A DNA stretch of 64,000 nucleotides from NCBI GenBank assembly GCA_015067675.1, contig SVMB01000005.1:1-64000 (forward strand). Direction: 5' to 3'. Position 1 is the stretch's first letter, and the number at the start of each line of letters is the position of its first letter. Source of the stretch: Oscillospiraceae bacterium (GTDB lineage Bacteria > Bacillota > Clostridia > Oscillospirales > QAMX01). Of this stretch, positions 17,528 through 26,260 are shown one piece after another. The notes below the pieces were generated by a model. It was not told the origin of the DNA, searched no databases, and worked only from the letters and a program-made list of their open reading frames with translations. A program made the position numbers and the translations under genes.

Positions 17528-18463
17528 TTAGCGGAACAGCCGCGCCGGGTTTTCGATCAGCATCCGGTCAAGCTCCGCCTGCGAGACGCCCCGCGCACGC
17601 AGAAGCTCGCAGAACGGGCCGAGGACGACCAGAAACGTGTTGACGTTCTTCTCAAGCTCCGAGGCGTAGGTGCGATCACCGAAGTCGAGGAAGGCTGCAC
17701 CGTCCCGGGAGAGCAGGATCCGGTCGCCGTAGCCACGGTCAAGAAGACGGCACAGCGTATCCGCCTGATCCTCCCGGGCGTAGATCCGGTCAAAGCCGAT
17801 GTAAACCCCGCGGGCAAGCAGCGACGTAAGATAGTCCACGTCCTGCGTGTCGCTGGTGTGCCCCACAATCACGTGGGTGAGATCCGCGCCCGCGCGCTCG
17901 AGCACGTCAAGCTGGGCAGGAGCAGTCTGGTGCCGGTGAGCGTTGTGGGCATAGAGGGGAAGATGGGTCTCCCGCTGGACGATGCCCATGGTCTCGATGC
18001 TTAAGGCGTTGATGGAGGTCAGCCCCGGATGGTCGGTGGCACATTTGAGCAGCCCCGGAAGTACCGGCTGAGCGGTGAGATAGGTGTTTTCCATGCCGCG
18101 GGTGCACTCGTCGATGAAGAAGCGGGCCAGCTCCTCCGGTTTCTTTCCGGACATGAAGCTGCGGTCGTCCCAGTAAAGGCCGGTGGAGGCCACGATGTTG
18201 ACGCCGCTGCGGCGGGAGACTTCCACCAGCATCCCCACGTCGCGGCCCAGATCGACGGGAGTGCCGTCAAAGACGGTGGAGAGGCCGAAGCGCTCTTTTG
18301 CCTCGGTGAGCCGGGTCACGGCCAGCTCGATGAGCGCTTCGCGGTTATACCAGCGGTCGCCGAAGGCGCGGGCGAAGTCGCCGGAGCCGACGAAGATGTG
18401 CTCATGTCCCAGCGTAACGCCCAGAGCGTCGGGGGAAATGGGACCTAAAACGGTGTTGACCAT
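17528..18463 (-). CDS. Phosphotriesterase-family metal hydrolase (probable lactonase)
   Basis: 311 residues; ATG 18463 behind AGGAGG. The family's binuclear metal site is recognisable: GHEHIF (HxH on strand 1), His in VIVGHTSDT and in YAHNAHRHQT, and Asp in LLSRDGAAF on strand 8. Characterised relatives hydrolyse lactones, including sugar lactones, or phosphotriesters. It is the last gene of the glycyl radical enzyme operon, 21 bases after the activase, so hydrolysis of a lactone or ester intermediate in that pathway is a reasonable inference. Length is normal for the family. Confidence 0.82.
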   Translation of the reverse strand: MVNTVLGPISPDALGVTLGHEHIFVGSGDFARAFGDRWYNREALIELAVTRLTEAKERFGLSTVFDGTPVDLGRDVGMLVEVSRRSGVNIVASTGLYWDDRSFMSGKKPEELARFFIDECTRGMENTYLTAQPVLPGLLKCATDHPGLTSINALSIETMGIVQRETHLPLYAHNAHRHQTAPAQLDVLERAGADLTHVIVGHTSDTQDVDYLTSLLARGVYIGFDRIYAREDQADTLCRLLDRGYGDRILLSRDGAAFLDFGDRTYASELEKNVNTFLVVLGPFCELLRARGVSQAELDRMLIENPARLFR

Positions 18464-18484
18464 GGTTTGATTCCTCCTGAGATG

Positions 18485-19330
18485 TCAAAAGGTGCAGCCT
18501 GCCGCCATTTCACGCAGCCGGGCAAGGATTTCGGCCTCCGGCGGGGAAAATCGGGTCAGCTCACGGTTTAAAGCGGCGTATTTGTGCTCGCCGAGGGTGT
18601 GATACGCAAGCACTTCCACGCGCTCGGGGTGTACATGGGAGGAAAGCCAATCGCAGAGCGCGGCAAAAGCCGCCTCATCGTCGTTGACGCCTGCCATCAC
18701 CGGCATACGGATCCATATCCGCGCACCGTGAAGACCAAGCCGGGCGAGATTATCAAGGATACGCTCGTTTCCCACACCAGTATACGCCCGGTGACGCTCG
18801 GAGTCAAACAGTTTTACGTCATAGAGGAATAAATCCGTGTAGGGAAGCACGCGCTCAAAGGTTTCCCACGGCACGTGCCCCGCCGTGTCCACCGCCGTGT
18901 GAATGCCTGCTTCCCGGCAGCGGCGCAGGAGCTCTTCGAGGAAATCCGGCTGCAGCATACACTCGCCGCCGGAAAAGGTCACGCCGCCGCCGGTGTTTTC
19001 ATAAAACGGGAGGTCGGAAAGGATATCCTCCATCACCTCGTCGGCGGTGTATGCCCGCCCGGAGATTTTGCGTGCATCGTGGGGGCACAGCAGCGCACAT
19101 TTCCCGCAGAGGATGCAGCCGCCGGGGGAGGGGCAGACGGCGCGGCATTTGCCGCAGCCGGTGCACTTGTCGTGGTAGAGAAGCATTTCGGGATCAAAGC
19201 GCTGACTTTCGGGATTGTGGCACCAGGCGCAGCGCAGATTGCAGCCCTTGAAGAATACCACCGTGCGCACGCCGGGGCCGTCCACGAAGGAGCCGTGCTC
19301 GATGTCAAAAAGAATGCCGGATGATTTCAT
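18485..19330 (-). CDS. Glycyl radical enzyme activase (radical SAM)
   Basis: 281 residues. The start at 19330 is chosen over upstream in-frame ATG because AAGGAG precedes it and the protein then begins like known activases (MKSSGILFDIEHGSFVDGPG). It carries the radical SAM cluster motif C-x3-C-x2-C (GCNLRCAWCHNPES) and an inserted two-cluster ferredoxin domain (KCTGCGKCRAVCP, GCILCGKCALLCP), as in activases of dehydratase-type glycyl radical enzymes. It would abstract a hydrogen from the C-terminal glycine of the enzyme encoded at 20102-22231. Located in the same operon, 10 bases after the SDR gene. Confidence 0.93.
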   Translation of the reverse strand: MKSSGILFDIEHGSFVDGPGVRTVVFFKGCNLRCAWCHNPESQRFDPEMLLYHDKCTGCGKCRAVCPSPGGCILCGKCALLCPHDARKISGRAYTADEVMEDILSDLPFYENTGGGVTFSGGECMLQPDFLEELLRRCREAGIHTAVDTAGHVPWETFERVLPYTDLFLYDVKLFDSERHRAYTGVGNERILDNLARLGLHGARIWIRMPVMAGVNDDEAAFAALCDWLSSHVHPERVEVLAYHTLGEHKYAALNRELTRFSPPEAEILARLREMAAGCTF

Positions 19331-19340
19331 AGCCGGCTCC

Positions 19341-20105
19341 TTACAGCGTTGCGGCCTTGTCGCCGCCATCGGCGACGACGGTGTGACCGCAGATGATCTC
19401 GCCGTAGTCGCTCATGAGGTAGAAGGCAAGCTCGGCGATCTCGTCGGGACGGATGAATCGCCCGATGGCGTGACGCGGGTAGGGCTGGTTGATGTCGTGG
19501 GCGTACCGGGCGATCATGGGCGTGAAGGTCGCGCCGGGGGCGATGCCGTTGATGATGATGCCGTTGCAGCCTTCCCGGTTGCCAAGGGCGCGGGTCCATT
19601 TGATGACGGCGAGCTTTGATGCACCGTAGCTGCCGACGATGCCCATGCAGGCGGCGTTGGAGGCGATGTTGAGGATGTTGCCGCGCACGGAGCGCGCCTT
19701 CATCCAGTCGATCTCGTTGCGCATGAGGAAGAACGCGGCCTTGAAGTTGGTGTCGGTGAGGGTGTCCCACTCTTCCTCGGTGATGTCCCAGGGTTCATAT
19801 CCCCGGCCGGTGTAGGCACCGGTACCCAGGGCGGCGGCGTTGACAAAGCCCGAAAGACCGCCCATGAGCTGCTCACATTCGGTGAAAAAAGCGTCGTGAC
19901 GGGCGATATCGGTGATATCAAAGACCCGGTAGGTCACGTTTTCGGAGCCGATTTCCCGGCAGGCGTCGGCAAGCTTTTCTTCCGTGCGCCCGGTGATGAC
20001 GACGCTTGCTCCGGCTTCAGCCAGCCGTGCGGCGATGGCCTTGCCGATGCCGGAGCCGCCGCCGAATACGATGATGTGATCGTTTCGCAGCCGCATGATA
20101 CTCAT
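19341..20105 (-). CDS. SDR family NAD(P)-dependent oxidoreductase
   Basis: 254 residues. Classical SDR: cofactor motif FGGGSGIG near residues 14-21, NAA in the middle, Ser in NIASNAA and the YGASK active-site Tyr/Lys pair, then a C-terminal HTVVADGGD. Its ATG overlaps the TGA of the glycyl radical enzyme gene (ATGA at 20102-20105), which implies translational coupling and a joint pathway. It probably reduces or oxidises the carbonyl or alcohol that is substrate or product of the glycyl radical enzyme. The specific substrate is not visible. Confidence 0.9.
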   Translation of the reverse strand: MSIMRLRNDHIIVFGGGSGIGKAIAARLAEAGASVVITGRTEEKLADACREIGSENVTYRVFDITDIARHDAFFTECEQLMGGLSGFVNAAALGTGAYTGRGYEPWDITEEEWDTLTDTNFKAAFFLMRNEIDWMKARSVRGNILNIASNAACMGIVGSYGASKLAVIKWTRALGNREGCNGIIINGIAPGATFTPMIARYAHDINQPYPRHAIGRFIRPDEIAELAFYLMSDYGEIICGHTVVADGGDKAATL

Positions 20106-22231
20106 CCTTTCTGTACGGTGCGGTTGATGATCTCCCGCTGATGCTCGTCGGGCAGACCCACGAAGGACGCGGAGTAGCCGGATACGCGCACCTTCAGACT
20201 GCGGTAGTTCTCGGGGGTTTTCCGCGCGGCTTCCAGCTCTTCACGGGAAACGTAGTTGAGCTGGACGTGGATGCCGCCCATGCGGAAGTACTGCTCGATC
20301 ATGCGGCAGACCGATTCAAAGTAGCGGTCGTCCCGGATGAGTACCTCGTCGATGAGCATATTGCAGACGTTGGGGCCGCAGAGGATGCCGTTGGGATCCA
20401 TCTGGGCAAGGGATTTCATCAGCGCAAGCATTCCCTTTCTGTCCTTACCTCCCGCCTGACCGGTGCCGACCATCAGTCCGTCGCCGTCAAAGCGTCCGTC
20501 GGGGGTGGCGGGCATCATCGCGCCGTACTTCATGTGATGGGGATTGTATCCGGCGAGAGTGCCGATGAGGATGCGGGCGTCACCGGTGAGACGGCGGTCA
20601 CGTGTGAGCTCATAGAGGTCGGTGGTGTAGCGGCGGGCCATGCCGTCGGAGAGGGGATCGTTGTTGCCGAAGAAGCGGCCGGTCTTGAGAATCTCCGTGC
20701 GCAGGTCGGGGTCTGATTCCCAGTTGGAGCGCAGGACGTCGATGAGATGCGCCATGGAGGTGCGCTGCTCGTCAAAGACGAACTGCTTGACCATGGACAG
20801 GGAGTCGATGACGCAGGTGATGCCCATGAGGTTGAAGCCGCCGATCTTCTTTTCGCAGCCGAAGCGGTTGGGCGGGGTGGCGTTTTCGATGCAGCCGTCC
20901 AGGAGGAACGCCGAGAGGACGGAAGCGTCCTTGGCACGCATGGCGTTGAACTTCCCGGCGTAGAAGAGGATGCGCTCGATGTCGCGCGCCAGCTCCTCGC
21001 GGAAGATGGCGTAGAACGCGTCGAAATCCCGGCAGGCGATGACTTCGTCTGAGCGGTTGTAGAGGGTGTTGACCAGACTGCGAACGGCGTTGGAGGTGCA
21101 GCCGCCGATCCAGAGCGCACCGGGGAAGGAGGGCTCGTTGCAGCCGACCATGGTGTACTTCACCGCATCCTCGTAGGAGAAGCCGGAGATGTTCATGAGC
21201 GCCTTGATGCGGGGCTCGTCGCTGACGAAGGCAAAGCGCTTGTTCTTGTCGTGCCGCTCACAGTCCAGCATGAAGTGCAGGACTTCAAAGGGCGTTTTGT
21301 TCGTCCAGCGCAGGGAGATGGCGGGACGGCGGGTGTCGATGGACATGAGCGCCTCCACCATGAGCCGGGAGAGATCGGTGAAGCCGTCCTCACCGTCGGG
21401 GGTGTAGCCGCCGATGGCGAAGTGACACTCGGCAGAGCGGTCGGCATTGCCGTTTCCGACCGGGGTGAAGTTGGAGAGATGGACGAAAATCTCGGCGATG
21501 AGATCACGCGCCTCGTCGCGGGTGATGGCACCCGACTCGATATCCCGGCGGTAGAGATCCCACAGGGCGCGGTCGATGGTGCCCACGCTGTCGGGCAGGA
21601 ACTGGAAGCACATGATGATGGACTGCAGACCCTCGTAAAAGCTCCGGGCGGGCTTGGCGGGTACCTGACGGCAGGCGGCAGCCAGACGTAAGAGCTCCTG
21701 CTTTCGCACGTCGTCGGTACACGCGGCGGCTGCCGCCTCGTGGGCATCGGCGCACTTCTCGCTCCAGGCGATGATGCCCCGGCAGACAGTCTCGAAAGCG
21801 TCGAGCATCGTGAGCTTATCGGTGTCATCGGCAAACCGGACGCGGGCATCGCGGATGGCGGCAAGCCGCCCCTCGATGCCGTGGTCGAGGATGAAGCGGT
21901 AGTTGGGCGCGGAGTGCTGCCACTCAAAGGTGACGAGCTGCTCGACGTACTTGCGGTAGTAGATTGCCTGGGCGGCGCGGATGTGTTTGTGATTGGTGCG
22001 GGTAAAGACATCGGCAGGAACCTCGGCAGCGCCCAGACGGAGCATACCGGTGAAGCGGTTTTCCTCGGTGAGGTAGACAGGCTGGGCGACGATGTATTCG
22101 GCAATACGCTTGGCATTGAACATAGGTTCCGGTAAAGCCAGATCAAGGCCGTCGTATTCGACGGGGATGCTGGGGGCGATGAGATCCTGTTCACGGCTCA
22201 GAGCCGCGAGACGGGTAACACGTTCGGACAT
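20102..22231 (-). CDS. Pyruvate formate-lyase-like glycyl radical enzyme, dehydratase-type active site, unassigned substrate
   Basis: 709 residues from ATG 22231 (AGGAGG 9 bases ahead; the frame is open further upstream but without support). The C-terminal glycyl radical loop reads RVSGYSASF and the active-site cysteine lies in MVGCNEPSFPG, i.e. Cys-x-Glu rather than the Cys-Cys of pyruvate formate-lyase. That points to the C-O, C-N or C-S bond-cleaving dehydratase-like branch of the family. It is somewhat shorter than the usual 780-850 residues. First gene of an operon with SDR, activase and lactonase and divergent from an AraC regulator, which speaks for an inducible catabolic route. None of the well-known subclasses is identified. 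Confidence 0.92.
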   Translation of the reverse strand: MSERVTRLAALSREQDLIAPSIPVEYDGLDLALPEPMFNAKRIAEYIVAQPVYLTEENRFTGMLRLGAAEVPADVFTRTNHKHIRAAQAIYYRKYVEQLVTFEWQHSAPNYRFILDHGIEGRLAAIRDARVRFADDTDKLTMLDAFETVCRGIIAWSEKCADAHEAAAAACTDDVRKQELLRLAAACRQVPAKPARSFYEGLQSIIMCFQFLPDSVGTIDRALWDLYRRDIESGAITRDEARDLIAEIFVHLSNFTPVGNGNADRSAECHFAIGGYTPDGEDGFTDLSRLMVEALMSIDTRRPAISLRWTNKTPFEVLHFMLDCERHDKNKRFAFVSDEPRIKALMNISGFSYEDAVKYTMVGCNEPSFPGALWIGGCTSNAVRSLVNTLYNRSDEVIACRDFDAFYAIFREELARDIERILFYAGKFNAMRAKDASVLSAFLLDGCIENATPPNRFGCEKKIGGFNLMGITCVIDSLSMVKQFVFDEQRTSMAHLIDVLRSNWESDPDLRTEILKTGRFFGNNDPLSDGMARRYTTDLYELTRDRRLTGDARILIGTLAGYNPHHMKYGAMMPATPDGRFDGDGLMVGTGQAGGKDRKGMLALMKSLAQMDPNGILCGPNVCNMLIDEVLIRDDRYFESVCRMIEQYFRMGGIHVQLNYVSREELEAARKTPENYRSLKVRVSGYSASFVGLPDEHQREIINRTVQKG

Positions 22232-22307
22232 GGTAAAATACCTCCTGGATGAGATGCTACCATGATACCGCAGAGCGGGGAGAGAGTAAATGCATCTTTT
22301 GGGACTT

Positions 22308-22345
22308 TTGCACTTTTTGACACACTGTTGCAAACTTTTTCCACG
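22308..22345. promoter_or_regulatory. Direct repeat, candidate AraC-family operator
   Basis: Two imperfect direct repeats, TTGCACTTTTTGACAC from 22308 and TTGCAAACTTTTTCCACG from 22328, are 20 bases apart, close to two helical turns. They lie in the intergenic region between the glycyl radical operon and its AraC regulator, and the second one coincides with the regulator's -35 box. Operator role is inferred. Confidence 0.55.
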
Positions 22346-22356
22346 TGTGATACAAT
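22328..22356 (+). promoter_or_regulatory. Promoter of the AraC regulator gene
   Basis: TTGCAA (22328-22333), 17-base spacer, TACAAT (22351-22356), 15 bases before ATG 22372. Confidence 0.75.
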
Positions 22357-22371
22357 GAATCCGGTGATGAT

Positions 22372-23154
22372 ATGGAAAAAGAGTTCGTGATAACCGGCAT
22401 AGCCCGGGTGATCTACGTGGGAAAAGAGGAATATACGGCCCCAAAGACGCAGTTTAAGGGTAAGCTTTACCACAATGAGCTGATTTTTCACCTTTCGGGA
22501 CGCGCACAGGTGCGCTTTAACGGAAAAGTGCTGCCAACCGGCCCCAATACCCTGCGGTTTCTCCCGAAGGGCGATAACCGGGAGTATATCGTGGAGCGGG
22601 AGATGCCGGGCGACTGCATCGATGTCTTTTTCGACACGGACAGGCCGATATCGGCGGAGGCGTTTGTGCGGAAGATGCCGGAAAACAGCGGACTGGACGC
22701 GCTGTTCCGCAAAATCTTCGCAGTCTGGGTAGGCCGCGAGGAGGGGTACAAATTTGCCTGTATGTCGCTTCTGTACCGCATCTTTGCCCAGCTGCAGGAT
22801 GAGCGGTATCTCCCCGAGCAGCAGTATCAGGCCATCCGCCCGGCGATTGACTGGATCGCCGAGCACTTTAACGATCCGGAGCTGTCCATGCAGATGCTGG
22901 CCCAGCGCTGCGGCATCAGCCAGTCCTGGCTGCGCAGGCTCTTCATCGCCCGCTTCGGCGTGCCGCCGAAGAAGTATATCCTGCAGCGCAGGATCAACTA
23001 CGCCTGCGACCTGCTCAGATCAGGGCTTTACAGCGTCACGCAGATTGCGGAGCTCTGCGGCAGCGGCAGCGTGTATTTTTTCAGCCGCCAGTTCCGGGAG
23101 TATGTGGGCCTGAGCCCCACGGAGTACGTAAAACGCTATCAGTCGTCCAAATAA
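22372..23154 (+). CDS. AraC family transcriptional regulator (of the glycyl radical enzyme operon)
   Basis: 260 residues. The N-terminal ~140 residues look like a cupin-type sensor (LIFHLSGRAQVRFNGK, PTGPNTLRFLPKG). The C-terminal ~100 residues contain the two helix-turn-helix motifs: LAQRCGISQSWLRRLFIARF and the family signature ending in FFSRQFREYVGLSPTEY. It is divergent from the operon starting at 22231, with 140 bases between, so it most likely controls that operon in response to its substrate. A bidirectional terminator follows. Confidence 0.9.
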   Translation: MEKEFVITGIARVIYVGKEEYTAPKTQFKGKLYHNELIFHLSGRAQVRFNGKVLPTGPNTLRFLPKGDNREYIVEREMPGDCIDVFFDTDRPISAEAFVRKMPENSGLDALFRKIFAVWVGREEGYKFACMSLLYRIFAQLQDERYLPEQQYQAIRPAIDWIAEHFNDPELSMQMLAQRCGISQSWLRRLFIARFGVPPKKYILQRRINYACDLLRSGLYSVTQIAELCGSGSVYFFSRQFREYVGLSPTEYVKRYQSSK

Positions 23155-23162
23155 GAGGAAAG

Positions 23163-23205
23163 AAAACAGATCTGTCAGGCCGCAGCGGCCCGGCAGATCT
23201 GTTTT
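23163..23205. terminator. Bidirectional terminator
   Basis: 12-bp outer stem AAAACAGATCTG (23163-23174) with its complement at 23194-23205 and an inner GC-rich hairpin; it separates the convergent AraC and EamA genes. Confidence 0.85.
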
Positions 23206-23215
23206 GTCGCAGGAG

Positions 23216-24091
23216 TTATTTTGCAGACTTCGGGGAGATCTCGTTCCAGAGGGTGAAGCCCAGAATCAGCAGACCGCCCACGGCCTGCCAGAGCGTCATC
23301 GGCTCTCCCAGCAGCGTGACGGAGACGAGCACCGCCACCAGCGGGTCAATGTAGCTGAGAATGGCTGCCTTCTGTCCGGGAATCTCCCGGAGGGAGGAAA
23401 AGTACATGCAGTAGGTCACGCCGGTGTGGATGAGACCGACGATGAGCAGATTGATCCAGCCAACACCGCCGAGACTGCCTATGTGTACGCCCGTGGTCAG
23501 CAGGACGTAGGGTAAGAGGATCACAATCGCCGCCAGGAACTGCAGGAAGGTGCGGTGAATGCCGTCCACGTTTTTGATGAACTTGTTGACCAGCACGGCG
23601 GAGGCGTAGAATACCGCAGCGCCCAGTCCGAACAGGATGCCCACCAGGTCGCGGCTGCCGCTCAGAGAGCCGATACCGGTGATCATCACGATGCCCAGCG
23701 TGGACATGATGAAGCAGATGATCTGCTTGACGGTCAGCTTTTCATGAAACAGGAACGGGCACACAATCGTCACGATGACCGGCGCGAAGTAATAGCTCAG
23801 CGTGGCCACCGAGACCGTGGTGTACCGATAGGCCTCAAAAAGCAGGATCCAGTTGATGCCGATGGCCACGCCGGAGGCAAGCAGCAGCGGCAGTTCCCGG
23901 CGAATCCGGGCAAAGGGGATTTTCTGCCGTGTCACCAGCAGAAAACCGGCGATCAGCAGCGTTGCCAGAATGGCGCGGTACAGCGCAAGCTCTCCCGAGG
24001 ATACCGGGATGCGGCGCACAAAAAGGCCCAGAGTACCGAATATCGCCATGGCGGTCATCATCATCACGCGGGGGCTCATGATTTTCTTCAT
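23216..24091 (-). CDS. EamA/DMT family transporter
   Basis: 291 residues with about ten hydrophobic segments in two repeated halves, as in the EamA (RhaT/YdcZ-like) drug/metabolite transporter family. The first half begins PRVMMMTAMAIFGTLGLFVRR; the second ends with ALVSVTLLGEPMTLWQ-like features (LVAVLVSVTLLGEPMTLWQA), a typical EamA ending. ATG 24091 is preceded by GAGAGGA. It lies 42 bases after the GH65/95-like glycosidase gene on the same strand, so it may move a substrate or product of that enzyme across the membrane. Direction of transport unknown. Confidence 0.88.
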   Translation of the reverse strand: MKKIMSPRVMMMTAMAIFGTLGLFVRRIPVSSGELALYRAILATLLIAGFLLVTRQKIPFARIRRELPLLLASGVAIGINWILLFEAYRYTTVSVATLSYYFAPVIVTIVCPFLFHEKLTVKQIICFIMSTLGIVMITGIGSLSGSRDLVGILFGLGAAVFYASAVLVNKFIKNVDGIHRTFLQFLAAIVILLPYVLLTTGVHIGSLGGVGWINLLIVGLIHTGVTYCMYFSSLREIPGQKAAILSYIDPLVAVLVSVTLLGEPMTLWQAVGGLLILGFTLWNEISPKSAK

Positions 24092-24133
24092 AATGAATCC
24101 TCTCAGTCAGCCGATGGGGTCAAAAGATATGCG

Positions 24134-26152
24134 TCAGCAAAGGGGTTCGCCGCGGAAGCGTACGGCCAGATGTTTGTCGGGCGCGGTGGGAAGATAGGAG
24201 ATGTCAAGATGGGCAAGCTTGCCGTCCCGGACTTCGGCCTCGACGATGGCGCCGCCACGGGCCAGCAGCCGGAAGGAGACGTTGTCCAGTTCAGGGTGCG
24301 CCGCCGGGAGAATGTCGATGGTCTTGCCGTCGCAGGAGAGCAGCATCTCGTTGACGGAGGTGAGGAGAACGCCTGCGGCGGTGGAAAACCAGGGACGCAG
24401 CCGGACTGCATCCTCGTTGATCTCCCAGACCTCGGAGAATGCGCCCAGAGAGGAGAGTCCCTGCTGGAGATTTTCCCAGGCAAGATCGGCGCGACCAAGC
24501 CTTGCAAAGGCGATGGCCTTCCAGCAGGCGTACCAGCAGGCTACCTTTTTGCCCTGACGGTACATATTGCCGAATCCCTGCTCGGAGGCGGTGAAGTCCA
24601 GCATCGCCGCGATCTGCCGGGGATCGTCCCGGGCGATCACGTCGAAGGGATAGGTGCCGGTAAAGACGGCGATGCTCTTCTGGGGGCAGCCGTCGAAGGG
24701 AATGTACTTTTCACCGTCATGGGGGAGCGTACGGCGCAGCGCGGCGGCGGCATCGAGGCACTCGGCCCGATAGGCCTCGTCCTCGCCCAGCAGCTCAGCG
24801 GCTGCGGCGCAGACCTCCAGCGTGCGGATGACGCCGCAGGAGGAGAAGTAGGGATTGAATACCGACGCGCCCAGACGCTCCAGATCGGCGCATTTCCAGA
24901 CGAATGTCTGCCCGTCGGGGTAACGGCAGACGCAGTTGAGGGTGTAGAACTTGGCGCAGGCGCGAATCATCGGGTAATAGCGGCGCAGGGCGTCCATGTC
25001 GCCGGTGAACTCGTAGTAATCCCAGGCGCCCAGTGCAACCAGCGCCATGTGGAAGATGTGATCCCGCCAGTAGCTGGGGAAGGATGCCTCATCGCCCCGC
25101 TCTTCACTGGTCCAGGGGAAGCGTGCCTGCTGGGTATCGGGATTCTGCAGGGAGTCGGTGGCGCGGCGGATGGCCTTGGGCAGAGTGGCAAGCCGGAATT
25201 CCGGGATGCGGGAGGCAAGATCTGCGCGGCCTGACTGCAGCAGGGCAAAATAGGCGTAATATTCGTCAAAGGGGAAGAATTTGCCGTACCAGTGGGAGTT
25301 GTTGATGCCGATGGCGCAGGACCAGCGGGTCATGGAGCAGCGCAGATGATAAAGCGCCGTGGCGTAGGCGTTGTCCACCGCTTCGATGCCGGTGCGCACA
25401 TAGCCTTCGGCGTGATACGCCTGCCAGAAGGCGGAGCATTCCGCCTGCAGCGCATCAAAACCTGCGGCGCGGATGTGCGCCTGTACAGCATTGAGCTTTT
25501 CACGGTAATCGGGGGCGTCATCCTCACGGAAGAGGGAGTCATCGAGGAGATAATAGCAGCAGACGGCGTCGCCGTCGGCGGGGGTGAAGGAAAAGACCGC
25601 CCGGTTGTCGGCGAAAGTGATTTCGGAGGGGGTATCGGTGAGGAGTACCGAGCGGGAGAAATAGCGGTCGTAGGCGCGGATGTCTGCGTCGATGGTGATG
25701 GAATCGGCGGTGATCTCATGGGTGAGGGAGAAGGCCGCGTCGGTCATGGACGGATCAAGATTGAGGGTGAGCTCAGCCTTGGGCGGAACGCCGGTGAAGG
25801 TGCGGCGCACGGCGAAGAGGTTGTGGGAGGGGTGGACGAAATATTCCGCGCGCACGGAGAAGCCGCCGGGGTAGACGCATTCGGCGGTGGTGATACCGGC
25901 GCGTTCATCAAAATCCTGGGTGAAGGAGACCGGTTCTTCCCCGCAGTCAAAGCCCAGAATGCCCCAGAGAATGAGCGGGAGGCGGGAGGAAGTGCCGCGT
26001 CTGCCGGCACGGAAAACGCCGAGCCCGGAGGGAAAGCCCTGGTCCGAGACGCGGTCGGAGCCTGCGTAGTTGGGCGTTACGGCGATGTCGCCGTTTGCCA
26101 GCAGCGGGAAGAAGTAGTCATGACGCTGCTCGCGGCTGTTATATTGTGTCAT
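24134..26152 (-). CDS. Cytosolic (alpha/alpha)6-barrel glycosidase, GH65/GH95-like
   Basis: 672 residues from ATG 26152, which follows GGGGGTG; the longer open frame upstream would cross the promoter region and is not supported. No signal peptide. The N-terminal ~240 residues form a beta-sandwich-like domain (FFPLLANGDIAVTPNYAGSD), followed by a helical barrel with the pattern of clan GH-L/GH-M/GH-Q enzymes (WYGKFFPFDEYYAYFALLQS, SYWRDHIFHMALVALGAWDY, AFSEVWEINEDA). The Asp/Glu of PFDEYY and EVWEIN are plausible catalytic residues. Family cannot be fixed between GH65, GH78 and GH95. Co-transcribed with an EamA transporter. Confidence 0.65.
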   Translation of the reverse strand: MTQYNSREQRHDYFFPLLANGDIAVTPNYAGSDRVSDQGFPSGLGVFRAGRRGTSSRLPLILWGILGFDCGEEPVSFTQDFDERAGITTAECVYPGGFSVRAEYFVHPSHNLFAVRRTFTGVPPKAELTLNLDPSMTDAAFSLTHEITADSITIDADIRAYDRYFSRSVLLTDTPSEITFADNRAVFSFTPADGDAVCCYYLLDDSLFREDDAPDYREKLNAVQAHIRAAGFDALQAECSAFWQAYHAEGYVRTGIEAVDNAYATALYHLRCSMTRWSCAIGINNSHWYGKFFPFDEYYAYFALLQSGRADLASRIPEFRLATLPKAIRRATDSLQNPDTQQARFPWTSEERGDEASFPSYWRDHIFHMALVALGAWDYYEFTGDMDALRRYYPMIRACAKFYTLNCVCRYPDGQTFVWKCADLERLGASVFNPYFSSCGVIRTLEVCAAAAELLGEDEAYRAECLDAAAALRRTLPHDGEKYIPFDGCPQKSIAVFTGTYPFDVIARDDPRQIAAMLDFTASEQGFGNMYRQGKKVACWYACWKAIAFARLGRADLAWENLQQGLSSLGAFSEVWEINEDAVRLRPWFSTAAGVLLTSVNEMLLSCDGKTIDILPAAHPELDNVSFRLLARGGAIVEAEVRDGKLAHLDISYLPTAPDKHLAVRFRGEPLC

Positions 26153-26178
26153 AAAAACACCCCCATTGATAGAGTATA

Positions 26179-26190
26179 GCACATATGTGC
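26179..26190. promoter_or_regulatory. 12-bp palindrome upstream of the GH65/95-like gene
   Basis: Perfect GCACATATGTGC directly beside a minus-strand TATACT-like -10 (plus 26173-26178), 27 bases before the start codon. A repressor or activator site overlapping the promoter is inferred. Confidence 0.5.
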
Positions 26191-26209
26191 GGAAAAGTAC
26201 AGACGAAAA

Positions 26210-26243
26210 GCGCTGCCGGGCTGTGACTTCAGCCCGGCAGCGC
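26210..26243 (-). terminator. Terminator of the isomerase operon
   Basis: Perfect 14-bp stem (26210-26223 with 26230-26243), loop TGACTT; on the minus strand it is followed by CTTTTCG. Confidence 0.85.
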
Positions 26244-26260
26244 AAAGGTTTTCAAACGTA

